Positions 29,001-56,345 of a stretch of DNA of 64,000 nucleotides are shown here, piece after piece. Made by a program: the position numbers and the translations under genes. Where the stretch lies: NCBI RefSeq assembly GCF_028858725.1, contig NC_084790.1, positions 85,933,506-85,997,505 on the forward strand, in the 5' to 3' direction. The notes beneath the pieces are model-generated. The model was not told where the DNA came from and ran no database searches. It was given only the letters and a program-made list of their open reading frames with translations. The stretch's first letter is position 1. Each line of letters begins with the position of its first letter. The DNA is from Colius striatus (lineage: Eukaryota; Chordata; Aves; Coliiformes; Coliidae).

Positions 29001-29431
29001 CAGGCTCTAGATCTTTCCCTTTGACACTGTGCAGCGCTGTAGCCCTCGATCTGGCTGTGATCTCTCTTTGTTACTGCAATAGCTGTGGCTTTATCTTTGT
29101 TTCTTAGAAGCTCAGATAATAAGAGCTTTTTTTTTTTTTCCTCCCCAGTCTAAGACCATACTGGTGATACTCACTTAAGTCGCGGCACCTCACAAAGAGT
29201 ATTCTGGCTGCAAATTTGCTGACTTGCTTAGACCTTTCTACAGTATGTTACAATGGATAATGGCCGAGTTATCTTAAGATTCATGACATGGCTAGAAATG
29301 CTGTGTTGGTCCAAGTGAATGCCACTAAACACACTTAGATGCCTTATGTTATTGTCCTTAGCATCCCTCAGCATGTTTCTGTACATAAAACCAACTCTTA
29401 CATGGATATCCAAGTACTAAAAATCATATAG

Positions 29432-29612
29432 TAGACTGGTTTGGGTGGGAGAGAACCTTAAAGCTCACATAGTTGCAGCCCCCTGCCATGGGCAGGGACA
29501 CCTTCCACTAGCACAGGTTGCTCCAAAGCCCATCCAACCTGCCCTTGGACACTGCCAGGGATGGGGCAGCCACAGCCTCTCTGGGCAGCCTGTGCATATC
29601 TGCTGCTAAGAA
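29432..29612 (-). repeat. CR1 LINE 3' fragment
   Basis: Inverted CR1: tttgggtgggagagaacctt, ctgccatgggcagggacacc, ttccactagcacaggttgct, ccaacctgcccttggacact, then cagcctctctgggcagcctg. It matches the sense copy at 59060-59240 in reverse. Confidence 0.87.
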
Positions 29613-29632
29613 TCCTTGTTCTTTTTATTTAG

Positions 29633-29692
29633 AATAGAATAGTTCAGCTGGAAGGGACCTACACCAGTCGTCTCCTGACGATCATTTGAAAT
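29633..29692 (-). repeat. Short CR1 tail fragment
   Basis: agaatagaatagttcagctg followed by gaagggacctaca matches an inverted CR1 3' tail. Only about 60 bp is recognisable. Confidence 0.6.
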
Positions 29693-30484
29693 GCTCTGAG
29701 GTGACGCAGGGCTGTTATCTGATCAGTTTGTACTCAAAGATGGCAAATCTCTCTCAGCCATTTTGTTTAAAGGCTTCCTGATTCACAATCATGTCATCTG
29801 ATCCCTAGCACATGTAAAATCTTTAATTTTCCTTTGATTTTTTTAACCCAGCAGACTAGTTGTATTTCCATCACAACTGTTTATTTTAGGCTTCTAGTGC
29901 ATGCAGCTGCAAATCCATCTCGCATCTTTACTTCGCTCCTGATCTGTCAGTGTATGTTGCATGTTTTCCTGCCTTCCCCAGCAGCATCTCTGGACGTTCA
30001 GTGTTTCTGAGCTGATCTGCAAGACTGCTTCCCTTTCTCCATCTCAAGCTTTCCAAAAGGCTGTTCCTGCCCCGACACTTACAGGAGCTATTTTCTGGTT
30101 GTGCCGAGGCTTTGTTAGATTTTTTTTTTACCTTTGAATACAGTACTTCACAATTCTTAGCATCTTAGTTTTTAAAACCAAGTGTTGCTTTATCTCTCTT
30201 ATTCACACTACTTCTCATCTAATTTGTCCTGCAAACAGTGGTGGAGTCTCCCAAGAGTCTCAAGTTGTATCATCTGGAAAAATACCCAGTTTTCTGTAGA
30301 AACCTAACAAGTAAAATAGATCCTAAGAAAGTCACATGGAGAGAGGGTTTTGGCCTTTTGCCCATATCTTAAAGTAATTATCCAGTGGCATTTGGACTGT
30401 CACATTTTTAGACTGAGTGTCTTGGTGAATTTGATCCCTCCACAGCTGCGATTGGCTTAAACCCTACTGTAAATGAAGAGGGTA

Positions 30485-31114
30485 TCATATCAGCGCCGGG
30501 CCTGGATTAACCGTCTTGCCCGAGCTGTTGGGATTGCTGATTGCCTGGATCATATTCCTTTGGGTTGCATCCCCAACTTCCATCTGTAGCTGCCTGGTTT
30601 GCCTGTGTAAGCCTATGATTTCCTTTTCTTGTTTGAGGTTGATGAGTCTCCCCAGGTTGCAAAGCATGGCATTCGTGGGAGGAGAGGGGGGCAAGATGAG
30701 GAGCTCTGAGCACAAAAAGCGCTCACTGAAGGCCGTGCTTAATGTGTAGAAAAGAATCGTCAGCTCTTTTAAAGAAACCTGGATTTGTAACTTCTCAGCA
30801 AGTTTCAGCCTCATTAGAGTCTTGGAAATGGGAATTCCTTGGAGAAAGGGATTTTTCAGCTCAGTTTCCAGCTTTGCTTGCTGAATGGCTACAGCACATT
30901 GATAGAGGTTTAGGTGAAGTCTTCCTGGCCTTTTAGTAGCCCTCCTCCTTATGTCCCAACTGAATTTCTGGATACCTGCAGTAACACCTCTGTAAAAGCA
31001 AGGAAGCCAAGTCCGTGCCATGAAAAGCAGGAAAACTTTTCCCTCTTTGTGCCTTGCATATGTGGCTGCCCCTGTCTGTATGCCTCTGCGTGCTTTTTTG
31101 ACGAAGAATTTCAA
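30485..31114 (-). other. Unexplained 209-codon open frame in SMAD4 intron 1
   Basis: An ATG-to-stop frame on the strand opposite SMAD4. The translation is not low-complexity, is Lys/Arg/Leu-rich and includes the segment IRRRATKRPGRLHLNLYQC, but I recognise no family, signal peptide or membrane segment. It could be a chance frame, an old processed pseudogene or a decayed mobile-element gene. At the base composition here, one frame of this length per window could arise by chance. Confidence 0.15.
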
Positions 31115-34100
31115 ACTGAAATATGCCTCAGCAACTCTCAGGCCTCACGTGAGGCCTCCCAAGTGATCCTATCTCTCAAATAGCCAGTGTGCTGCCTGAA
31201 GAGTTGCTGCAAACGTTTGGAAGTTTTGGCTCACGGTGGTTTTGTTACCCTTGTTTTTTAGCGTGTAAAAGCACTTGTTCTTAAGCTGTGCTAGCTTATA
31301 ATATTATCTTTCTGGTACTGGCAAACAGGGTGGAATATTAATTTTCTTTCCCATAAATGTACTAATTATCCCTTTGGGTGAGATCTCGTCTGCTTTTTGT
31401 ACTTGGCACAGTTATTTCTTTTTCTGGTTGGCCGGGAGCACCTTGCTCCCACAGATGGAAATGCTGTCCTGGAGCTCTGAGCTGGCTTTTGCAGAGGGTG
31501 CCGAGCATTTCCTAGTCATGCTGGTAAAATGACTTCTGATTTGTGAGTGAGTATGTAGCAGATGAGAACAGTGGGGTAACTTGAGTCAGTGCAGTGCTTG
31601 TTTTGCTTTCCTGCCCATAAGGTAAATGTAGGTGCAGTGAGGCCACTAGTGTGAGTGCTCAGTAGTGTTACTTCCACGTAGACAAGTCAATAGTATATTT
31701 AATTTTAGTTGTATGAAGTAGCATACTGCTACAGATGTCTTTAGGGTCTTTTTATATTGTTCAGGTAACCGTTTCTGGCAGAATTATGCACAGACACGAA
31801 AATGAGGCATGTGGCACCAGTGCTGCATTTTTAATTTCAGACAGCTGCTTCATGCTTTGAATTTCATTGCACAGGCTGAAAAGATACATCACCCTTCAGC
31901 AAGGCAAGGCAGCCGTGGGGAATTAGGAAGTACAGAAGAGCTACCAGTGTTTGTTCAAGCCTGTATCAGCCTTGCAGGAGGAGTTTCGGTTCATGGTTAG
32001 TTACCAGTTCTCTGAGATAGCAGCGCGTTTGCTACAGATCATCAAAGGTGGTTTTAGTTACCTGACAATCTTTTGTTGTCTTTGAGATGTATCTCCTCTT
32101 CAGAGGGTCTTGTTCCTCCCCCAGTACTTTGCCTATCCCAGAACACGAGTTGTTCTTCACTTGTTTTGTAACACTCTACTACTGAAATGAATTACTTTCT
32201 GTAACATTAACGAGGTAGATCTCTCTAACTTTGTTAGCCTTTTACCTTGTCTTGTCTCTGTTTTTCTTCTGTGTTCTGCTTGCAAAAGCAAGCAAAATGC
32301 CTTTTTATTCCCTGGTAGGCAAAGCTGAGAGCTTCAGTACAAGTGCTGTCTCCTGCTTTTCTGGTGTTACCCATGTTTTCTCATATTCCCTTCTGCCCTT
32401 TTCCCCTTTAAACACACTTTCACCCATTACTGTTTCCATGAAGTTCCTGTGTAGAAGGAATTAAGACCTTTGCTTAATACATTTGGCCATACCTATTCCC
32501 TTGTACATCTAAGCTGGAGGTGTAGTGTGGGATCAGCTAGCTGGGCAAGGAACGTGCTAAGGAACGAATCTGAAGCTTCGTGCTTGCATCAGATAAATGT
32601 TAAATCACACATCTAGCGCTCTGTGTTTGAGGGCATGCTGGAACTTCATCTTCAAAGGCTTATCTTCCAGAAATATATTGCATTAAGATTGCCTTTTGCT
32701 TTTGTTTGCACACATGAAAGCAATATAGTAAGAAGGTGTTAAGGCACCTTTTAAATGTGTGAGTCAAGTGAAAGGTAGGCTGGTAGAGCTCTTTCATGAG
32801 AAACTAAATTTGTGGAACATAAAAAGCTTGGCTTGTCTGCAAAATACCCTAATGATCCAGAACTACCTCACAGTGTTTATCAAGGTGTGCCAGATTGATA
32901 ACCCCTGACCTCACCCCCTTTTTCCAGGGATCAAAATTGCAAGATGAGATAACAGCATCTCTGTCGAAGGGGGACTTCTAAAGGGAGGCTCCTGAATTAT
33001 GCACCAGCAGCGGGTAACAGTGTTCAAAACCCTAAACAAGTGGCCGGGCTTTTGAAAGTGCTGAGCAGTCAGAAGCTCCCGTTGAGCGCAGTGGCAGCTG
33101 AGGGGTGACTCAACGTTTCTGAAGATCGTTTCCACTTCAATAAGAGTTTGTTTGCTCATCCTTCGTCTTCTGAAAGTCAGCAGGCAAAATTCTCATTCAT
33201 GGTTTGAGGGGTGTGGAAGACAGAGCCGCGTGTTTCATTTTAAGCATCTCTTTATTTAAAGCTCATTTGGCTAATAGCTTGATCGAGTCACTTATTTATG
33301 ATTACTTATGCATATCTATCTGGGATGCTGGTTTATATTTAAGGAAAATGATGTTCTATTCTGTTTTAGCTGGCAAGCTTTTATGGGTTCATGCGAGTGT
33401 GGGTTGCCATGGAGAATGACTGGCAGGTTAAGCTTGACTTTAAAAAGAGGCTTATTGAGCTGGAGCGCAAAAAAACCCAACCCTGAGCACTGAGGGAGAA
33501 ACTTAAATAGCTAGGTAAAATGATTTTACTCCAACTTTTAGGTAATTGTTTCCCTTTGGGAAGAATTAGGTGCAGAAGCATCCTTACAAAAGAGGAAAGC
33601 TATTGAAAATGGAACAGGGGGGGAAGGAGTTGTGATGTGTGTTTTTTTTCACCAAGCACACCAAAGCATGCTGTATTTAGGTTGAAATTGGAGAGACTAT
33701 TAAATAGGGAAGACTTTTTCCTTCTATAATTGTGCTGGGTTTGTGTTACAGTATGCCTTTGACGAGAAGGGAAGCCGTGCATTCACACTGTAACTCGCAT
33801 GATGCATTAAATTTCTAAGTGAACATCCCACTCTCCTTCTTGTGCAAGACATTTGTTTCCAATAAGTAGCTGCTACTACTCTACCTCTAATAACAGGGAA
33901 AGTTCCAGGGCAGTTACAGGTCTTCTAACAGGAGGTGTTCCTCAGATAACGTGAGCAGTCTTTTCTTTCCTTAACTGTTGAAACATATTTTATTCACGTT
34001 GCTGAGAACAACGTCTTAGTTTCAGACAGGCTTCTGTTTTAAGCTCACTCAGAAAGTGTAAATCTAGGAAATGATCACTTGTGTTGTTTGCTGCCAACTT

Positions 34101-35313
34101 CTCAAGAAAGTCAGACCACGGAGCTGGTAGAACGGTGTCAGTGGATGACTACCTGAAGCCAGGGCTGCATGAAGAACCACAGCAGCTCTCTGACAACATT
34201 AGGCTCCTTTTCTGTGAGTGCACAAAGCCTACTGTCCTGCGTTTCTGAGTAAAGCGAAATAAAGGGTAGTAATTATCTTGTTCAGAATTGAGGAAATCAG
34301 ATCAGATCTTCTAATTAAAGAAGACTTGAGAAGGAGAAGGTCTGCTGGCTCTGAGGAGGATGACTTCATGACCAGAAGCCACTGCAGGTTCTTGACAAAT
34401 GGAGTTTAAAGGCCAGATGTGTCAAGAGGGACTCACTCCTTCTCTTAGTTTAATTAAGTCTGTTCTGTTTGAGACAACTTGGAAGTGCTTTTTTTTTTTT
34501 TTAGTGACTTCAGTTGATTTGTCTTGACCCAGAAGAAGCTGGATCTGAACAAGTAAAGACAAAGGTGCCAGCTGGGATTTTTGTGTCTAAGGATATGTGC
34601 AATGCTAACTTACATAAGTGGGGATTATAAATGGGCCAGGTACAGTTTTTGACTTTCTGATTATCAAGGAGAAATTAGTCGGAGGCCAGAAAGGAGCTGA
34701 ACAGGATTATTAAATAAAATGGCTTGCTCAGGATTATTAAATGAAGATGACAGATGATTCTGGTGTGCATTCGCGCTTCTTTGCTACCAAATCCTGTTTA
34801 AACCAATGCCCCTTGATTCCCAGACAGTATTTTCACTTGGTCTCACCCTGCCAGCATACACCGTAGGAAATCATTGTCACTGGTCTTGTTTTCCTGATTC
34901 AGAGCCTGTTCATCTAATAATCCCTCCCTTTCTATATGTACATACTATGTGTACATGTGAAGCCATAGTCTTTATTTACGTATTGTTACTAGGGGAAAAA
35001 TATATCTAAAACCGTGCAAGCAGTGTCTTAAGCATGTTTTAACTATCATGGGAGAAGCAATGCAGTTTTTTTTTCTTGTGCTTTTAATATCCTGCACTTA
35101 GCTTGAAAATAAAAGAAGCAAAAAGCCACAGACTTCCTTAGAAACATGATCTGCAATTTGTTAAAAAACAATTCTAATGTAGATATTTTTTCCTCCTAGG
35201 TTTTACCAAGAGACAGTACATCTAACACTTAACTTGGATCATCTCTTGTTCATCAGCTTGAGAATCATAACAGCCCCCAAAACTGACATTTGATCTGAAA
35301 GAAAAAGCTGTGA

Positions 35314-49987
<14,674 letters not shown>

Positions 49988-52900
49988 GATCCTTCTGCTG
50001 CACCGCTGTGGGCCGTGGTGTTGTGAGGATGGGGGATTGTAAAATACAGTTCTGTTTATAACCTGAAGATATATTTTACTTCTGTTCTGCTTTAATCTTC
50101 TAAAAAACCAGGTTTTAAAAATGTGTTTGCCGCCTTGCTCTCAGCAGAAAGAAACCGAACGGTGCAGAATTGGGGTTGTGGTTGTTTCCTCAGCTTAATT
50201 GCCACAGTACAATGGCTCAGGGCTTGAAGCGAAAGGTAAAGGCCTTATAAGAGACCCCCACGGGGTTGGGTTTGTTCCCTGTGAAACTCCCCTCCCCTGT
50301 GCTGGTGTCTTGGTGATATGAGCCTCACAGGAGCCTTTTGTATGCAAAATATATGTTAAATATATATATTTATACCTGAAAAATCCCTTCTAATAGTTGT
50401 GAACATTTACCTTAGTGCAACTTGAAAGTTCCAGCTGATTTGTGACGCTCTTTTTGGGGGACAGTAGCAGACAGGAAACCTCTTTATTTTGTTGGCTACC
50501 TTGTGGTGTTTCTTTTCCACGCTGAAAACTGTAGAAGCTGCCAGAAAGGTGAGGGACGAGACAGAAATGTTCTTGGCATTGGTTAAAAACAGCAAGGGAG
50601 GTAAGAGTGGCTTTTCCTTCACTAGTTTTTAAACAAAACAAAACCAGAAAGATACCTTAGGTTTTATGTATGGAGACAGGTGAGTCTTAAAACACTAAAG
50701 GGAACGGGCACGTTCAGTGCCGGCACTTGAGCTGGCTGTGAGGTGAAGCCCCAACTCTGCACAGTTGCCACTGAGACTGTGTTAACGAGCAACCTGAATG
50801 GCAGGAACCTATTTTCACAGCCACTGCTGACTCCCATGACTTTACTCCAGGAACAACAAACTTGGCAGGCGTTTTGTAAACGGTTGCACGGCTTCTTCGT
50901 TACCCGCGTGTGCCGCCCAACCACGTCCCGGTGTTCAGGCGTCACCGCTTTAGGATCCGTTCCCTCCTTCCTTTACTTTTGTACTTTGGTTCACCATTTC
51001 CACTCAGGGCAAGATGGCAAACTTGTTTTTATACCTCTTGGTTCTTTCAAGCCCCTCTGCCATCAAGGACCGTATCAATTGGCAATGACTTTGTATAGAG
51101 AATTTATAGTAGGAGAAGAGAAATGCCGATGTATTGACTGTATGACAGATGCGATATGTATGCTTCCTCCCTAGCTAATAGCCTCAATAAAATCATCAAA
51201 ACCCTCATTTTTTTTTTTAAATGTTTTTTAAATAAATATAGTTTGCTTCTCTTACCTGGTTCTGCACCTTGGAAACCACGAGTGATGGATTTACTTCCCT
51301 TTGCAAGACCAGCAGCAGCAGCCAACAGTGGTAGGCGCCTTTGTTGGTTGGACTTGCTGGGGAGCAAGCCCCAGTGCTCAACAAAAGCCTGTCCTGAGGG
51401 TCCTTCGTGGGGTGTGAAGAGGGAGGAGGAATTCCTGGATTTCCAGCACATCTGCAGGGGGTCAGAGCTCAGCTCAGCAGGTGCAGGAGTGCAAAGGCTC
51501 CAATGTCAGCCTCTCCAGCACCAGCCCTTGTGGCGGGTAACAGAGGCACAAGCCTTGGGGGAGATAGCTGGAAGCGTGTGGTTCGTGACACGCAGAGTTT
51601 GGGTGTTGCAGAGCACCACAGTTCCTGAGTGGCTGTCTCTGTTGTGGAAGCTCAGAAGACAGATGAGGTGGGAAATGGACGGGTCCTCTCCAGGTGTCCA
51701 TTAACAGTGTTGCTTTCTGCAGATGGAACTCCTGGTGTGATCCCTTGTTTTTCCCTCCTACGTGGCAACATCTTGATGGTTGGAAAAACAGCACTTGCTT
51801 CTTCTCCAGGCTTGGTGCTTAAAACCTCTTTCATTTTCCTTTCTCTCCTAGTGATCTGTTTTGTCTCAAACACAAGCTGCTTCAGGTTCTTGAGGTCCTC
51901 AGAGAAGCAGCTCAGTTGCACTTCATCCGCAGCAGGGAACTTGAGTTGGGGGAAGAAATGAGAAGCCTGACCACACGTTCTTCTTGCCAGCCTCGCACTT
52001 GAGTTGACTGCCCTGCTCTTGCTCTGGGTTCAAGGTGCCTCAGTGTTTGGGAAGTGTTGGGCCTTCCAGCCCATGAGTTGCTCGCGACTGAGTGCTCGTT
52101 TGGTGAGGACTCTGTGAGCTCTCCCACAGTTTCACATGCTGGCTTAGCAAGGTGCTTCCCTCGGTGGGTGACTGATCTCTCTGTGGCTCCTTCACAGGAA
52201 ACCCTTCGTACCAGTGGCTTAAGGTTTGATCTTTGATGAAATAAGCAAAGGCTGCTCCTGCCTGGTGGTGTTTTCACCTGTGCTACAGTCAGAAAGAGCC
52301 CTTTAACACCATTTCATTCTGCAGATGTGTTTTGAGTCTCCACCCACAGCAGGTGGTACCCACAGTGTAGTGTTTAGATGGCCAAAAACGTTCAGGACAA
52401 CAAGACAATGTCAAGTGAGCTTATTAGAACCACGAAACAACAGGCTGTGCATTGGGAGAGATCTGGACAGTGAAATCAGAAGTCCCGAGCTGGGATTTAT
52501 CTCTCCAGCTGGGAATGGGCGAGAGGAGAGACTTTCCTCCTTAGTTTTCCACTTAATCTTTGTGCTTTCATTTCTTGTGACTAGGCATAAGAGGCAGAAT
52601 GGACTGAAAACCCATCAGGCAGCAGCAGCACGCTGAAGCTTTCCCAGTGTGGCGTTTGTGTCTGAGATTCAGAGAGGAGCCTCAGCCCCTTCCCGGCACC
52701 GTGCCTCCTGCTCTCCCCATGCCTCGGGTGCTGAATCCAACATGCGCTCTCTCGCTTGGCCATCTGTGCTCCCACGTCTGCTCTGCTTCGCTTCTTTGGG
52801 TGAAGTTGTTCCCTTTGGTGTTTTTCTCCCCCCTTGGTGATGTCCTGGTCAGGGAGAGCACCGTTGCCTTCAAGCAGAGCTGGGAGCAGCACCACACGGT

Positions 52901-54556
52901 CCGTCTGGCTTTAGCCCCGTGGTCGTTGGGTTTGGAAGAGACGGTGTTTAAAGCTGACAGGGTAGAGATGGAGGAGAGGGAACCTCTGTGCTGGAATGGT
53001 TTAAAACCCCTGAATGCCATCCCCAATTCCCTGGAAGGAGTAGTAAGGAGTGGTGGTTGTTTCATGTCACACTTCCGGGCTTGGTGAGAATCCCGTGTGT
53101 GGGGAGCAGCCCTGGCTGTGCTATAACCCCCTTTGCTAAGGGCTGCAGCCCCAGGAAGGGATCTGGCTGCCTTCTAGAGAGCAACTTCAAAGCATGAAGG
53201 AGACAGGGGTCTTCCCCCAGTCACCAAACGGGTCTGTAGCAGCAGTAGTCGTTGTACCTGTGTCCAAGTCCTGTGCCTTACCTTTAAGACCATCTTTTCT
53301 TCTTGGGACACTTGTAGAGACGACAGTGTCCTCCCTGCATAGCTCCGGATCAGCTGCCTCCCTTCTTTTCCTGCCAGCTGTGGCAAAGATCCCTGTGCTG
53401 GTGTATGGGGGACTGGGCTTCTGCCTCTGGACCCTTCAAATGTTGGTTATGCCTTTGATGGTGGTCTTTGGTGGAGGCATCTTTGATCTCTTCTTGGGAG
53501 AGTCATGAGCACTGTAGAAAGAGCTGTGTGCTGGGTTTGCATCGTGACTGTGCTGTGCAGGGTGCCTGGGGGCACTGGCCACCCCACAGCCAGCACCTTT
53601 GAAGTCAGACAGATGGGGCTGCCTCAAAGTAAGACTCAGAAATCCCCTTTCCTCCCAGCCTTCTCCTGCAAGGCCTCGTGCTGCTTAACATCTTGGTTCA
53701 AGCAGAAGGTGGTCCAGTCAGGTGACGTGAAGAATGCACTATTTGAGGGATTACTTCCTCTTTTAAAGATGAGTCCTGCCAGGAACAGGAGTGTTTCTGT
53801 GTCTGTAACGTGATTTTGAGGACCATGGTGCTACTCTGGGGACTGAGATTTGCCAGTTGATGTTACTCATGAGCACTAAGCTGCTCCTTTCCACCCCTGA
53901 CGTGACTCATGGGCACTTCAGCCCTGGACAGGGAAATGAAACTGAGGCAAAGAGCTTCACCACTGGCGTAGGAGCTGGATGCTCAGCATCTCCTTCCCTC
54001 CTGTCATCCAGCTGCAAAGGGCTCTTGTCCAGTGCTTGTGTCTGAGGATGATGTGAGAGGTGCTGCCACGCCGAGGTCCCCGAGGCCTCACCCAGCTGCC
54101 CAAATGTCCCTTGGTGACACCCCCTGGGAACCACCACTGGCAAAAGTCTCCAGAGGGTTTGGCCCTGTTGGCTGCTGTTGTGCCTTGTGAGTGAGAACAT
54201 CGCTCCTAAATTCACAGGACCTTTAATTTCAAGCTCACCAGAGACCACCCAGCGCTTCCTTGCTCCGGTTCCTCTTTTAATGTGTCTGGTTTTTCTTCTG
54301 GTGAGCTTTGATAATGCCACCAAGTTGTGATTCAGCTGGATTTGGGAGCTGTAACCCAAGCCTCCCTGTCAGAGGGCTGGTTGGAGCACGAAAGCCTCGT
54401 TTCTTCTGTTAGCCATTGCCTTTTGATAAGCGGTCAGCAGGATTCCCAGTAGTTCCTGTGTAGCTTCCTGTATGTTTTTCACTAGACCTAGTTTGTGGAT
54501 AATACACTGTAGTTAACTTTCCTGAAATTCTGTAACAGAGTATGTTTTTGATTAAA
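49988..54556 (+). other. SMAD4: Probable long SMAD4 3' UTR with alternative ends
   Basis: No transposon or array occurs from the stop to about 55.6 kb. Polyadenylation signals are AATAAA at 51186-51191 and 51231-51236 (UTR of about 1.2 kb) and ATTAAA at 54551-54556 (about 4.6 kb). Human SMAD4 mRNA has a UTR of several kb, so the distal site is plausible. Open frames within are not gene-like. Confidence 0.5.
51186..51236 (+). terminator. SMAD4: Candidate proximal SMAD4 polyadenylation signals
   Basis: Two AATAAA hexamers 45 bp apart, separated by a T-rich run, in the first part of the repeat-free block after SMAD4. Confidence 0.5.
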
Positions 54557-55207
54557 AAAGGTAAAGATTCAAGTCTTTGGCTTCTCTGTTTCATTCAGTG
54601 GAGAGCTTGCACCTTGTTTCTGACCAGCCAGAAAGGAGAGGGAGAGCTCCCTGGGGCAGGGCTGCTGTTTCAGGGGCTCGTCTCCTCTCCTTGCCTGTCA
54701 GATGCTGAGGTGTAACCAAGGCCAAGCGTGGTGTCCAGGACTCTGGGCAGCTTGTCTGAAGTTGGTGGGGCACAACCCTTCTGTGAGTGCTCTTAGTGAT
54801 GGGAGTTACTTCTTTTAAGCTGCCAGCCGAGCCGTGTGTGTGCTGGGTTCACAGCACCAGCTCTCTGCAGCCTGTGTGTGTCACGGAGAGATTGCTGCCC
54901 TGTGTTAAAGGTGCACAGGAGCTCTGCTCCACCTGCCTGTGCAGCTGCCAGGCTGCACAACTCTTCCCAAGGAAGGGGTAAAACACCAGCCACCACCAGT
55001 CAGGGCATCGGGGAACGAAGCAGGAGATGGGTGATGCGTTTGTGGTGCTCTGGGTCTCTGCTGATCTCAGTAAGCAACCTAAGGATAGAGAAAGGCAAAA
55101 AGAGGCAAATCAAGCCTCTGAGCCCCAGTGATTTCAGAGTGTGAGGCAGGGGGAAGGTTCCTTTGTGGTGGCAGAGGTGGCAGCCTCTGAGCAGGAGTGG
55201 GCTCAGC

Positions 55208-55289
55208 ATCAGTTGTTCCTACTCTGGCTGCAGGGAGGCACCGGTTCAGAGGTCACCACATGTCTTGAGGTGCCAGAGTAGGAACTGAT
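55208..55289. repeat. Near-perfect inverted repeat, 82 bp
   Basis: The left arm (55208-55228) contains TCCTACTCTGGC and the right arm (55272-55289) GCCAGAGTAGGA. Arms pair over 18 bp with one 3-nt insertion on the left, around a 43-nt loop. It lies between SMAD4 and the CR1 cluster, in otherwise unique sequence. Confidence 0.75.
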
Positions 55290-55631
55290 ACAAGTGGTGA
55301 TACTTCCCCAAAAACATCCTCCTGGAAGCACAGAAGCATCAAATATTCAGTGCAACCCGATTTCCTGTTGCCAAGACTCTCCTGGTCGGTTGTGTGTTCC
55401 CCCTGTGAGTTTGTCAGTCACCACTTTAACCCACATGTAGCTCCTGGCCTCTCCCTCCTGGCCCTATTAGTAACCCCTTGGGAATCACTGACTCATGTGA
55501 AACTGTTGGATCTCACTCTGGTATTGTCCTCCAGAGAACTGAGCAAATACACAGTGGCACAGGGCGCTGCACATTTAACTTCCCCGGCACAGCTGTGTGG
55601 CTGCAGGCTTGGGGTAAATCACAGCACCCTG

Positions 55632-56345
55632 CAGAGCTTCTCCAGCCCAACCCCCTGCTGAAGCAGGTTCCCCTTGATCAAGTGGCACAGGAACGTGTCC
55701 AGGTGGGTCTTGAAGCCCTCCAAGGAAGGAGCCTCCACACCCTCCCTGGGCAGCCTGGGCCAGGGCTCCCTCACTCAAACACTGAGTTTTTCCTCATATT
55801 TAAATGGAACATTTCATTTTCCAGCTTCATCCCATCACCCCTTGTACCCTTTTACAACAGCAAAAAGTGCTGTCCCAACCTCCTGACACCCACCATTTCG
55901 ATATTTGTAAATGTTAATGAACTCCCTGCTCAGTCTCCTCCAGACTAAACAGCCCCAGGTCCCGCAGCCTTTCCTCACAAGGAAGATGCTCCAGTGCCCT
56001 GATCATCTTGCTGGCCCTGCACTGGCCTCTCTGCAGCAGTTCCCTGTCCCTCTGCAGCTGGGGAGCCCACAACTGGACACAGGACTCCAGATGAGGCCTC
56101 AGCAGGGCAGAGTAGAGGGGGAGCAGAACCTCCCTGGCCCTGCTGCCCACACTCTGCTGGGTGCCCCCAGGCTGCCATTGGCTTCTTGCCCACGAGGGCA
56201 CGCTGCTGCTCATGGGCAGTTTATTATCAGCCAGCACTGCCAGGTCTCTCTCTGCAGAGCTGCTCTCCAGCAGGTCACCCCCAGCCTGTCCTGGTGCAGG
56301 GGGTTGTTCCTCCCCAGGTGCAGGACTCTCTCAGGATGAGCTGCC
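55632..56345 (-). repeat. CR1 LINE, about 710-bp 3' part
   Basis: The longest antisense copy, missing only the extreme tail: ccaaccccctgctgaagcag, ggcacaggaacgtgtccagg, ctgacacccaccatttcgat, gagcagaacctccctggccc, ttggcttcttgcccacgagg and tctccagcaggtcaccccca. On the minus strand it reads as a decayed ORF2 C terminus ([20 protein letters not shown]). Confidence 0.93.

Larger units (their letters stand above)
26041..35199 (+). other. SMAD4: SMAD4 intron 1 (most of 9.5 kb)
   Basis: Long first intron from 25733 to 35199, ending tcctcctag. It holds two short CR1 remnants (29432-29612, 29633-29692), a TG run at 27839-27855 and a 209-codon minus-strand open frame at 30485-31114. Nothing else was recognised. 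Alternative 5' exons cannot be excluded from sequence alone. Confidence 0.75.

Noticed and set aside
51156-51704. 182-codon plus-strand frame after SMAD4
   Set aside because: It lies in the likely SMAD4 3' UTR, crosses polyadenylation signals and has no recognisable domain.
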